From: Orenia marismortui DSM 5156
GTDB lineage: Bacteria; Bacillota; Halanaerobiia; Halobacteroidales; Halobacteroidaceae
Assembly: GCF_000379025.1 (NCBI RefSeq)
Contig: NZ_KB900618.1
Span: 69,515-103,209, forward strand
Direction: 5' to 3'
Length of the DNA: 33,695 bases
Shown here: one piece after another, positions 26,090 through 32,395 of the stretch
How positions within the stretch are numbered: the first letter of the stretch is position 1
How the letters are laid out: each line of letters starts with the position of its first letter
Made by a program: the position numbers and the translations under genes
Notes under the pieces: generated by a model
The model's input: only the letters and a program-made list of their open reading frames with translations
Databases searched by the model: none
Told to the model about the DNA's origin: nothing

Positions 26090-26191
26090 TATTTATAGTT
26101 TGCTAGTTAATAAAGAAACTTTATGTATAGTCTCTTCATTATGTAGTTATTTGACTTTAGAGTGAATTTTAAAAGTATTTAGCTAGAAAGA

Positions 26192-26272
26192 TAATGCGAT
26201 AGTGTAGGAGTTAGGCAAAAAATATTTTCTAACCCCTAGAGCTAACAATGAAAAAGTATTGCAATATTTCCA
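26192..26272 (-). repeat. Dispersed repeat family A, copy 4 (shortened)
   Basis: It keeps the ends TGCGATAGTGTAGGAGTTAGG and GTATTGCAATATT, and the block CTAACCCCTA, but has lost part of the centre. Its reverse complement aligns with copy 1 in the plus orientation. It lies in the 302-base gap between the deacetylase and the tiny-peptide array. Confidence 0.6.
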
Positions 26273-26331
26273 TTAAATTAAAACTTAGAATGGGATAGCT
26301 ATAGCAAAAATCAAGCTAAAGCTTTTTATTA

Positions 26332-26358
26332 ACGAATTTATTTTCTAGACATATATTG
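26332..26358 (+). promoter_or_regulatory. Sigma-K-like promoter 1 of the tiny-peptide array
   Basis: AC at 26332-26333, 16 bases, then CATATATTG at 26350. The known sigma-K pattern is AC, 16-17 bases, CATAnnnTA. The same spacing recurs in all seven units. Confidence 0.7.
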
Positions 26359-26391
26359 TAATATAACGATGAATAAGGAGGCGAGAATAAA

Positions 26392-26469
26392 ATGGATTAT
26401 TATGATGGAAGTGTAGCAATAGTATTATTTTTGATTCTAATTTTATTAGTTTTAGGAATTGACCATTAA
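26392..26469 (+). CDS. Tiny hydrophobic peptide 1 (YjcZ-like sporulation family)
   Basis: A 25-residue peptide: short polar start MDYYDGSVAIV, hydrophobic core LFLILILLVLG, and end IDH. One membrane-spanning helix is predicted. AAGGAGG at 26376-26382 and the family promoter lie upstream. The pattern (aromatic/Gly start, A-I-V, then a Leu/Ile/Val helix) recalls the tiny transmembrane YjcZ family of sporulation proteins. It is the first of six intact relatives. The lack of a G-rich cysteine end sets it apart from copies 2 and 3. Coding status is supported by the conserved family, not by length. Confidence 0.8.
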   Translation: MDYYDGSVAIVLFLILILLVLGIDH

Positions 26470-26509
26470 TCTAAGTTTACTAGTTTTATATTACATTTAT
26501 AACCTGCTT

Positions 26510-26537
26510 TTAAGGACTCCAACTAGGAGTCCTTTTA
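26510..26537 (+). terminator. Terminator of array unit 1
   Basis: TAAGGACTCC (26511-26520) pairs with GGAGTCCTTTTA. The same AAAGGACTCC/GGAGTCCTTT hairpin recurs at 27091 and 27952. Confidence 0.85.
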
Positions 26538-26581
26538 GATTTTATAAAGTAGATAAGACTAAATTCAATTTCTATTTATTA

Positions 26582-26608
26582 ACAAAATTAATCTTTGAGC
26601 ATATATTG
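26582..26608 (+). promoter_or_regulatory. Sigma-K-like promoter 2
   Basis: AC at 26582-26583, 16 bases, then CATATATTG at 26600, preceded by G. Confidence 0.72.
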
Positions 26609-26637
26609 TATTAGAAGAAAGGAAAGGAGGGAAAGCA

Positions 26638-26739
26638 ATGGGAGATTATGGAGATTGTGGTGGATATGGCGGAAGTGTAGCAATTGTATTATTTTTAATT
26701 TTAATTTTATTAGTTTTGGGAATTAATGGCGGTTATTGA
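26638..26739 (+). CDS. Tiny hydrophobic peptide 2 (YjcZ-like)
   Basis: A 33-residue peptide: start MGDYGDCGGYGGSV, then AIV, the invariant LFLILILLVLG helix, and the end INGGY. It has one cysteine (Cys7). AAAGGAGGG lies 7 bases before the ATG. Its stop codon overlaps the left arm of a perfect 22-bp hairpin. The glycine/tyrosine start is the closest match in the array to the YjcZ family pattern (GGYGG followed by a hydrophobic helix). Predicted to sit in a membrane, presumably during sporulation; role unknown. Confidence 0.85.
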   Translation: MGDYGDCGGYGGSVAIVLFLILILLVLGINGGY

Positions 26740-26785
26740 TAAGTTATGTAATAGGGGGAATCCTCCCCCTATTACATAACTTATC
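26738..26785 (+). terminator. 22-bp perfect hairpin overlapping the stop codon of peptide 2
   Basis: Arms 26738-26759 and 26764-26785 are exact complements with a 4-base loop. The T-tract is weak (TTCTT). The stem includes five G-C pairs at its top (GGGGGA/TCCCCC). Confidence 0.8.
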
Positions 26786-26863
26786 TTCTTTATTAATTAA
26801 GAGATCTATTTTTGTAGCCTTAATTTATTGTTATAAAGATAAACTAAAAAGATATTCTTATTA

Positions 26864-26890
26864 ACGAAATTAGCTTTTGAGCATATATTA
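26864..26890 (+). promoter_or_regulatory. Sigma-K-like promoter 3
   Basis: AC at 26864-26865, 16 bases, then CATATATTA at 26882, a full match to CATAnnnTA. Confidence 0.75.
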
Positions 26891-26919
26891 TAGTAGAAGA
26901 AAGGAAAGGGGGGAAGGCA

Positions 26920-27024
26920 ATGGGAAACTATGGAGATTGTGGTGGATATGATGGAAGTGTAGCAATAGTATTATTCTTAATTTTGATTTTATTAGTTTTA
27001 GGAATTTATAGCGGTGATTGCTAA
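26920..27024 (+). CDS. Tiny hydrophobic peptide 3 (YjcZ-like)
   Basis: A 34-residue peptide, the longest of the array: MGNYGDCGGYDGSV, AIV, the LFLILILLVLG helix, and the end IYSGDC. Cysteines at both ends (Cys7 and Cys34) could allow cross-linking on either side of a membrane. AAAGGGGGGAAGG lies before the ATG. It is most similar to peptide 2, with mainly synonymous codon changes in the helix. Confidence 0.85.
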   Translation: MGNYGDCGGYDGSVAIVLFLILILLVLGIYSGDC

Positions 27025-27027
27025 ACA

Positions 27028-27058
27028 ATGTAAATCGGGGGGACTCCCCCGTTTACAT
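27028..27058 (+). terminator. G/C-rich hairpin after peptide 3
   Basis: ATGTAAATCGGGGGGA pairs (one bulge) with TCCCCCGTTTACAT, in the same position as the hairpin after peptide 2. Confidence 0.75.
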
Positions 27059-27090
27059 AAGTAAATTTCCTTTCTTCTATATTAATTCAT

Positions 27091-27123
27091 AAAGGACTCC
27101 ATTTTTGGAGTCTTTGTTTTTTT
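27091..27123 (+). terminator. T-tailed terminator of array unit 3
   Basis: AAAGGACTCC (27091-27100) pairs with GGAGTCTTT, followed by a long T run. Confidence 0.88.
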
Positions 27124-27159
27124 ACTATATACAGATAAATTAAAGAGATATTCTTATTA

Positions 27160-27186
27160 ACGAAATTAGATTTTAAGCATATATTG
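27160..27186 (+). promoter_or_regulatory. Sigma-K-like promoter 4
   Basis: AC at 27160-27161, 16 bases, then CATATATTG at 27178. Confidence 0.72.
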
Positions 27187-27210
27187 TATTAAAAGAAAGG
27201 AGGAGAAATA

Positions 27211-27300
27211 ATGGGAGATTACGGAGAGTATGGAAGTGAATCTATAGTATTATTTTTAATCTTAATCTTATTGGTTTTAGGTATTAACGGAGGATACTAA
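27211..27300 (+). CDS. Tiny hydrophobic peptide 4 (YjcZ-like)
   Basis: A 29-residue peptide: MGDYGEYGSESIV, the LFLILILLVLG helix, and the end INGGY, as in peptide 2. It lacks the GGSVAI block of its siblings, having GSESI instead. AAAGGAGGAG lies 6 bases before the ATG. The helix uses different synonymous codons (ATC, TTG, GGT) from peptides 2 and 3, which suggests selection on the amino acids. Confidence 0.83.
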   Translation: MGDYGEYGSESIVLFLILILLVLGINGGY

Positions 27301-27412
27301 ATTTATAGAAGGTCTGCCCTAATCTTAAAGCAAGAGAAAAGACAGATAGATTAAAAATATTGAAGATAATATTTATTATAAAAAATACCTAGAGCTCATT
27401 GTTCTTTGTCTG

Positions 27413-27454
27413 ATAAGAGAGAACTTAGTATATACTAAGTTCTCTCTTATTTTT
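27413..27454 (+). terminator. 38-bp perfect palindrome terminator of array unit 4
   Basis: 27413-27431 and 27432-27450 are exact complements (ATAAGAGAGAACTTAGTAT and its reverse), followed by TTTT. Confidence 0.9.
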
Positions 27455-27469
27455 ATAAATTTTTAATTA

Positions 27470-27496
27470 ACAGAATTACTTTTCAAGCATATATTG
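27470..27496 (+). promoter_or_regulatory. Sigma-K-like promoter 5
   Basis: AC at 27470-27471, 16 bases, then CATATATTG at 27488. Confidence 0.72.
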
Positions 27497-27525
27497 TATT
27501 AGAAGAAGGGAAAGGAGGCAAAAAT

Positions 27526-27621
27526 ATGGGATGTTATGAAGATATAGGAGGCTATGGCGGAAGTGTAGCAATAGCACTATTTTTAATCTTAATTTTATTA
27601 GTCTTAGGCGTTGGAGTTTAA
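27526..27621 (+). CDS. Tiny hydrophobic peptide 5 (YjcZ-like)
   Basis: A 31-residue peptide: MGCYEDIGGYGGSV, AIA, the LFLILILLVLG helix, then VGV. One cysteine near the start (Cys3). AAAGGAGG lies before the ATG. AIA instead of AIV is shared with peptide 6. Its C-terminus has lost the INGGY/IDH type of ending. Confidence 0.83.
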   Translation: MGCYEDIGGYGGSVAIALFLILILLVLGVGV

Positions 27622-27631
27622 TAATATTAAG

Positions 27632-27661
27632 TAGTAGAATAGGGATTTCCCTATTCTACTT
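27632..27661 (+). terminator. Hairpin after peptide 5
   Basis: AGTAGAATAGGGA (27633-27645) pairs exactly with TCCCTATTCTACT (27648-27660). The T-tract is poor. Confidence 0.75.
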
Positions 27662-27741
27662 ACATAATCTTTGCTATTAAGAATATCTTCCTTTCTTATC
27701 TGATAAAGATTTTAATTTAGAATCCTTATTAAATTTTATTA

Positions 27742-27768
27742 ACAAAAATAATTTTACTACATATATTA
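27742..27768 (+). promoter_or_regulatory. Sigma-K-like promoter 6
   Basis: AC at 27742-27743, 16 bases, then CATATATTA at 27760, a full match to CATAnnnTA. Confidence 0.73.
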
Positions 27769-27799
27769 TAGTAGATGAAAGGAAAGGAGGGGATTAAAG

Positions 27800-27883
27800 A
27801 TGGGTTATGATAGCTATGGTGGAAGTGTAGCAATAGCATTATTTTTAATCTTAATCTTATTAGTTTTAGGAATTGATCACTAA
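27800..27883 (+). CDS. Tiny hydrophobic peptide 6 (YjcZ-like)
   Basis: A 27-residue peptide: MGYDSYGGSV, AIA, the LFLILILLVLG helix, and the end IDH, as in peptide 1. No cysteine. AAAGGAGGGG lies before the ATG. It combines the start and AIA of peptide 5 with the end of peptide 1. Confidence 0.84.
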   Translation: MGYDSYGGSVAIALFLILILLVLGIDH

Positions 27884-27894
27884 TAAAATAGTTA

Positions 27895-27922
27895 AGGGGG
27901 TTAGGTCTTTCTAATCCCCCCT
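27895..27922 (+). terminator. Hairpin after peptide 6
   Basis: AGGGGGTTAG pairs with CTAATCCCCCCT with wobble. It has the same G-run design as after peptides 2 and 3. Confidence 0.65.
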
Positions 27923-27951
27923 ACATAACTAATTTCCTTTCTTCTATATAT

Positions 27952-27979
27952 AAAAGGACTCCAATTTTGGAGCCCTTTT
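27952..27979 (+). terminator. T-tailed terminator of array unit 6
   Basis: AAAAGGACTCC (27952-27962) pairs with GGAGCCCTTTT, homologous to the terminators of units 1 and 3. Confidence 0.85.
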
Positions 27980-28014
27980 ATATTAGTTTAACAAAAATAG
28001 AAACATAGTTATTA

Positions 28015-28041
28015 ACATAAATAATCTTTAAACATATATTG
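28015..28041 (+). promoter_or_regulatory. Sigma-K-like promoter 7, without an intact peptide gene
   Basis: AC at 28015-28016, 16 bases, then CATATATTG at 28033. The first ATG after it (28049) opens a 19-codon frame without ribosome site. It may drive the remnant at 28118 or serve the acidic protein at 28249. Confidence 0.6.
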
Positions 28042-28117
28042 TAATAGAATGAATACAAATAGAAAAGTAGATAGAATTTTGTTAAGATTTATAAGAATAT
28101 GGGGATAAGATATTAAG

Positions 28118-28163
28118 ATGAGTATTTATAGTGGTCGGTGGAAGAGTTGTATTTTACAGTTAA
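28118..28163 (+). pseudogene. Decayed seventh tiny-peptide gene
   Basis: ATG at 28118 reads MSIYSG, then after a one-base frameshift near 28136 the sequence GGTGGAAGAGTTGTA resembles the GGTGGAAGTGTAGCA (GGSVA) of the intact copies, and stops at 28161. The hydrophobic helix is lost. The promoter at 28015 is intact. The match is short, so the call is tentative. Confidence 0.4.
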
Positions 28164-28248
28164 GGTATTTGTTATTAAATAAGACTAAGAATAAATCATA
28201 AAATTAAGATCTATAAAATAAAATTTAGATAGATAGGAGGGAATATTA

Positions 28249-28548
28249 ATGAGTGATGATAAATTAAAAGAACTATCAGAATTGATTGGAATTGACTTAG
28301 ATCTTTTAGAAGGTCTAGAAGCTAAAGATATTAGCGATGAACAAATAGAAACTATAGAAAGTTTGTATGAATTATATCTAGGTGATAAAGAGGCTTTTTC
28401 TAATTTCTTAAATGATAGTGGAATAGCTCAATTAATGGAAGAGATGGGTCTAGAGGGAGATGTAGATAGTCCTGAGCAAGTGGAAGAGTTAAAGAATAAT
28501 TTAGGTGAATTTATGAAAAAGAACAATTTGAATCTTGATGTAGATTAA
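28249..28548 (+). CDS. Small acidic protein of unknown function
   Basis: A 99-residue, strongly acidic protein (rich in E, D, L), predicted all-helical with no signal peptide or cysteine. It has an excellent ribosome site (AGGAGGG, 9 bases before the ATG). I do not recognise a family. It sits between the tiny-peptide array and cooS, and the sigma-K-like promoter 7 points at it, so it may be sporulation-expressed, though 210 bases separate them. It ends at a bidirectional terminator with cooS. Confidence 0.75.
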   Translation: MSDDKLKELSELIGIDLDLLEGLEAKDISDEQIETIESLYELYLGDKEAFSNFLNDSGIAQLMEEMGLEGDVDSPEQVEELKNNLGEFMKKNNLNLDVD

Positions 28549-28638
28549 TAATTTTATTTTTAACTAGCTACCAGTCAGTAGCGAACAAACAGTGGCTAAA
28601 ATGTCACAATATATTCAAATTCTAACTAAATGATTATT

Positions 28639-28684
28639 AAAAAAAGACCTCTAGAATTTTATAAAATTCTAGAGGTCTTTTTTT
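28639..28684. terminator. Bidirectional terminator shared with cooS
   Basis: AAAAAAAGACCTCTAGAATT (from 28639, the arm running to 28660) is the exact complement of 28663-28684. The right arm reaches the first two bases of the cooS stop codon. U-tracts on both strands. Confidence 0.95.
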
Positions 28685-30824
28685 AATCTAACCCCAATTC
28701 TTTACGTTTTTTATTAATATGATCTACATAGATTTGAATAGTTTTTTCGGCATCCATTTCTACTACTACCTTACCTAATCCTAGAGTTTCTGTAGTTTCA
28801 GTAAGAGTCTTAACAACTACATCACTACCTGTAATAGATGGTACAGGAGCAACATGAACCAACCAACCTAAAGCAACAGCAGTACAAGCATCAGCAACAG
28901 CTTTTTGTTCTAAATATTCTGGGGCACCAATAACTAAAGGGAGTTTATTGGTGTCAACTTCTAGTGTATCAGCAATCTCTTTAGCAGTTTGAGTCATCTT
29001 TCCTATATCTACACAAGCACCATAACTTAATACAGGTGGGATACCTAATTGTTTACAAACTGCTTTTAACCCTTCACCACATTCCTCAGCAGCTTTAGGA
29101 TTTGTTAATCCAGTATATTCCATAACAGCTGAGGTACATCCACCAGAAAGTACTAGGATATCATTTTCAATTAACCCTTTAGTAATTTTGAAGATATTAC
29201 TTCCACCTTGACCATAGCGAGCAGTAGTACACCCAACAATAGTAGCTATACCTTTGATATTACCATTGGCAATCTGTTCAATAAGTGGTTTGAAATCTCC
29301 TCCAAGAGCTTCTTTGACCGATTCTGTACTAAATCCAACGGTACAATCTGAAGTATGTGGTGGTATATATGTCTCTCTATCAGATTCTTTACGTTCTTTA
29401 AAGGAGTCAATTGCTTTATTTAAGGCTTTTTCTGCTTGTTCTTTCATCTTTTCAGGGATAAAGTCTAAGGTTTCAGTTCCTTGTAACTTAATCACCGGAT
29501 GAGTACTTAAGAGTTTGGTACCAAATTTCTTAGCAAAAAGTGGCATAGTAGGTACTGTACAGTTATAGTCGAACATGAACATATCAACTACTCCTGTGGC
29601 TAGTAGGTACTCTTGACTTAACCATTCACCCTCTTGTCCACCATAAGCTTTCTGATTATGAGTTCCTTCATAATTCATTAGTTGTTGTCCTTCACAGACA
29701 TGTCCAAGAATTTGTATACCTTCTGCACCGGCATCTTTGGCTTTCTGTTGCCATTCATCACTAGAAGCAAGCTCAATTGCAACATGAGCCAATAATGGCA
29801 TATGACCATTGGTAACGATATTGATCATATTTTCATCGAGAAGACCCATATTCTGTTTCTTTTCTGTAATCTCTTGGGTACCCATTAAAATTTCTTGAAG
29901 AATATCCAATAAGAATAATCCCTGATACTCGTTAGCAATTCCCAAGCGAACTGATCTTAGTAGAAATTCAACAGGGTCAGAGTTGAAATTAGTCATACAT
30001 TGAGTTTGAGCAAAGGCAATTTCACTATATCCACCACCTGGGAATAGACCAAGTTTCCTCCATAATTCTTTACGCTTAGCTGGAGCAAAGGCTTCAACAG
30101 CTTTAGATTCTATATGATAAGGGCTATGGATATCATTGATAACCCATTTAGCAAAAGCAACTGCAAGTTCTTCAATTGATTGACTGGAGTTTAGTCCTGC
30201 CATTTCAGCATATTTTTTTAGCTTTTCTGGATCACGAATCTTTAATCCACTTTTTGGGTGTTCTCCAGCAGCCTTTAATGTTCTAGCTGCTTGTTGTGCA
30301 TGGAATATATTTGCAGAAGTACCGATAGTAACATGGCGATACATAAAGTTTCTAGCAACCATAGTATGAGCATCAACACCACAGGTTCCACGAGGAGCTT
30401 TAGGATGGATACGGCATGGACCATTAGCACATAATTGACAAGATAGACCTTCTACACAGAACTTACATTGAATTGGTTGTTGTTCACTGAAACGGTCAAA
30501 GACATTTGTCATTTCTCCTTTATTGACTACTTGATACATCTCTCTCATAGCAGGATCAAGAATAACATTCATTGGATAACCATCTTTACCTTGGTCATCT
30601 GTTGATATATGTTCTCGTTGCCACTTATGTAATTCTTCCATAGAAGGTGATTTTTCAAAGTTATTATAATCTATCTGAAGATCATTATGAATATCACCAT
30701 GAAGATCTGGATCATTATAATCTTTATTTGATAATTGCCCCCCTATAGTTTTATCAGTTTTTGCTTTTCCTTGCATTCTTTTACTACTTCTTTGATAAGA
30801 TTCTTTTACATCTTTATCTGACAT
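28683..30824 (-). CDS. cooS: Ni-dependent anaerobic CO dehydrogenase catalytic subunit
   Basis: A 713-residue homodimeric enzyme interconverting CO and CO2 with ferredoxin-type carriers. B-cluster cysteines 129, 132, 137 and 148 lie in SCQLCANGPC and TCG. The D-cluster pair is Cys120/Cys123 (CKFC), closer than the C-x7-C of the well-studied enzymes. The C-cluster set is present: His in NGHMPLL, Cys in GHVCEGQ, DYNCTVP, VGCTTAR, SGGCTSA and YGACVDIG, and the Lys in APEYLEQK. About 119 residues precede the first cluster, roughly 80 more than usual, and this extension is hydrophilic. AAGGGGGG is 8 bases before the ATG. No cooC or cooF is in the window. Hybrid cluster protein was ruled out by length and motifs. 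Confidence 0.93.
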   Translation of the reverse strand: MSDKDVKESYQRSSKRMQGKAKTDKTIGGQLSNKDYNDPDLHGDIHNDLQIDYNNFEKSPSMEELHKWQREHISTDDQGKDGYPMNVILDPAMREMYQVVNKGEMTNVFDRFSEQQPIQCKFCVEGLSCQLCANGPCRIHPKAPRGTCGVDAHTMVARNFMYRHVTIGTSANIFHAQQAARTLKAAGEHPKSGLKIRDPEKLKKYAEMAGLNSSQSIEELAVAFAKWVINDIHSPYHIESKAVEAFAPAKRKELWRKLGLFPGGGYSEIAFAQTQCMTNFNSDPVEFLLRSVRLGIANEYQGLFLLDILQEILMGTQEITEKKQNMGLLDENMINIVTNGHMPLLAHVAIELASSDEWQQKAKDAGAEGIQILGHVCEGQQLMNYEGTHNQKAYGGQEGEWLSQEYLLATGVVDMFMFDYNCTVPTMPLFAKKFGTKLLSTHPVIKLQGTETLDFIPEKMKEQAEKALNKAIDSFKERKESDRETYIPPHTSDCTVGFSTESVKEALGGDFKPLIEQIANGNIKGIATIVGCTTARYGQGGSNIFKITKGLIENDILVLSGGCTSAVMEYTGLTNPKAAEECGEGLKAVCKQLGIPPVLSYGACVDIGKMTQTAKEIADTLEVDTNKLPLVIGAPEYLEQKAVADACTAVALGWLVHVAPVPSITGSDVVVKTLTETTETLGLGKVVVEMDAEKTIQIYVDHINKKRKELGLD

Positions 30825-30848
30825 TAAATTTCCCCCCTTTTTTCAAAA

Positions 30849-30884
30849 ATTGATTTGAATCACATACTTTTAGTTTGGAGTATA
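30849..30884 (-). promoter_or_regulatory. cooS promoter and CRP/FNR-like operator
   Basis: On the minus strand TGTGA-TTCAAA-TCAAT spans 30864-30849; 13 of its first 14 bases equal the site at 305-318. On the plus strand it reads TTGAT-TTGA-ATCAC, near the FNR consensus. A TATACT box lies at 30884-30879 on the minus strand, so the site would be just downstream of the start point, 24 bases before the cooS ATG. That position suggests repression, or a different promoter than the one I mark. Confidence 0.5.
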
Positions 30885-30973
30885 GGATAATAAATATACA
30901 ATAAAGTTGATAATTTAAAATAATAATCTTCGAATTTCAAACATTAAATTAATTATATAATGAGGTGATAATG

Positions 30974-31738
30974 ATGAATAAGAAAAGTAATAAAGAAGAA
31001 TTAAAAGATTTATTGGAAAGATTAAATTCAGGAGAAGAGGTTCAGCAAGTTAAAGAAGAAGCTAGAGATTTACTAAATCGAATTAGTCCTAAGGAGTTAT
31101 CTGAAGCAGAGCAAGAATTAATAGATGATGGATTAGAAGAGACAGAATTGCGCCACTTATGTGAAGCACATATTGAAGCAATGGCAGAAGAATTAGAAGC
31201 TTTAAAAGCAGAAGTACCTGTAGGACATCCACTTAATACTTTAATTACAGAACATGATGAAATTTTAAAGATCTTAGATAGATTAGAGAAGGTTAATAAT
31301 AGAATTCAGAAAATGAAGATCTATAATTCTGACAATGAGATATTTACTCAATTAAAAGATATAGCCTACAATCTATTAGAAACTGAAAACCATCACAAAA
31401 GAGAAGAAGAAGCATTGTTCCCAGAGGTAGATGCTACTGGTGTTACAGGACCTACAAGGATTATGAAGATGGAACATGAAGATTTATGGCCAAGAAAAGA
31501 GAAGGTTGACTATTTAGCTAATAATATTGATAGTTTAGACTTTGATGATTTAAAAAAACAACTAAATGATAATACAGAATATATAGTATTAACATTAAGA
31601 GATCATATCTTTAAAGAGAATCATATTTTATATCCAACAGCCAAAGAAGTAATAGCAGAAGAACGGTGGGCAGAGATTAAGAAAGATAGTGATCGAATAG
31701 GTTATTGTTCCTTTACGCCAAAAATTACTAAGGTTTAA
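30974..31738 (+). CDS. DUF438 and hemerythrin domain protein
   Basis: A cytosolic protein of about 254 residues. An N-terminal DUF438 domain (about 5-75; KDLLERLNSGEEVQQVKEE, EAEQELIDDGLEE, LRHLCEAHIEAM) precedes a hemerythrin domain with the di-iron ligands ITEHDEI, ENHHKREEEALFPE, KMEHEDLWP and RDHIFKENHILYP. Such proteins are common in anaerobes; roles in O2/NO handling are proposed but not settled. Starts GTG 30965 and ATG 30971 are possible, but GAGGTGA at 30962-30968 best fits ATG 30974. It is divergent from cooS and shares its 140-base intergenic region, so co-regulation is possible. Confidence 0.88.
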   Translation: MNKKSNKEELKDLLERLNSGEEVQQVKEEARDLLNRISPKELSEAEQELIDDGLEETELRHLCEAHIEAMAEELEALKAEVPVGHPLNTLITEHDEILKILDRLEKVNNRIQKMKIYNSDNEIFTQLKDIAYNLLETENHHKREEEALFPEVDATGVTGPTRIMKMEHEDLWPRKEKVDYLANNIDSLDFDDLKKQLNDNTEYIVLTLRDHIFKENHILYPTAKEVIAEERWAEIKKDSDRIGYCSFTPKITKV

Positions 31739-31898
31739 TTTAATAAATACTATATTAATCTATATAAAGTAAAGAGAATTAAAAATTTAAAAGATAGATT
31801 CAAGAATCAATTAACAGAAAAAAATGCTAATCAAATTAATAAAAGTAATTTAATTTATATATTTTATGAATAATTAAATCTTCTAGGAGGGTTATAAT

Positions 31899-32327
31899 AT
31901 GGAAAAAGCAATTATTGTTTATGGTTCAACTATGGGAAATACAGAGAGATTATCAGAAGTAGTAGAGACTTCCTTAAGTGAAAATTATGATTTGGATAGA
32001 AAGGATGTAGTTAATACAAAAGTAGAAGAATTAGAGGAATTTGATTTGATTATATTTGGATCTTCAACTTGGGGATCTGGAGAGTTACAAGAAGATTTTG
32101 ATGATTTTTATTCTTCTTTATCAGATCTTGATTTATCTACTAAAAAAGGAGGAGTTTTTGGTGCTGGTGATACAGCTTTTCCAGATTTTTGTGGAGCTGT
32201 AGATATATTAGAGAATAAATTAGAAGAATTAGGAGTTGAACTTATTATTGAAAGTTTTAGATGGGATGGAGATATAACTTCTGAAGCAGAAGATGAAATT
32301 AGAAGCTGGGCAAAAGGATTAGAATAG
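31899..32327 (+). CDS. Flavodoxin
   Basis: A 142-residue FMN electron carrier. The phosphate loop is GSTMGNTE (residues 9-16), the isoalloxazine loops are SSTWGSGELQ and GAGDTAFPDFCGAVD, and the sequence is acidic, all typical of short-chain flavodoxins. AGGAGGG precedes the ATG. It lies downstream of the DUF438-hemerythrin gene with 160 bases between and its own terminator. It may serve as electron carrier for low-potential enzymes such as the CO dehydrogenase nearby; that link is inference. Confidence 0.94.
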   Translation: MEKAIIVYGSTMGNTERLSEVVETSLSENYDLDRKDVVNTKVEELEEFDLIIFGSSTWGSGELQEDFDDFYSSLSDLDLSTKKGGVFGAGDTAFPDFCGAVDILENKLEELGVELIIESFRWDGDITSEAEDEIRSWAKGLE

Positions 32328-32337
32328 CTAAAATTAG

Positions 32338-32367
32338 AAGCTAAGGCTAACTAGCCTTAGCCTTTTT
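32338..32367 (+). terminator. Terminator of the flavodoxin gene
   Basis: GCTAAGGCTA (32340-32349) pairs exactly with TAGCCTTAGC (32352-32361), followed by C and five T. Confidence 0.9.
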
Positions 32368-32395
32368 ATTACTTGAAAGAAGGTTGTGAATACTA

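Noticed and set aside
28049-28108. 19-codon frame after promoter 7
   Set aside because: No ribosome site and no resemblance to the hydrophobic peptides; probably chance.
26332-28163. Regularly spaced repeats that could suggest a CRISPR array
   Set aside because: The repeated parts are promoter, ribosome site and a conserved ORF with synonymous differences; spacing is about 250-310 bases and varies.
28683-30824. Hybrid cluster protein (Hcp) as an alternative name
   Set aside because: Length and the full set of CODH C-cluster ligands, with B- and D-cluster cysteines, fit CooS; Hcp is about 550 residues with a different motif set.
31798-31809. GATTCAAGAATC palindrome upstream of flavodoxin as an FNR/CRP box
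   Set aside because: It is a perfect short inverted repeat, but its spacing and half-sites differ from the TGTGA-N6-TCA sites; it may be a different operator or chance.
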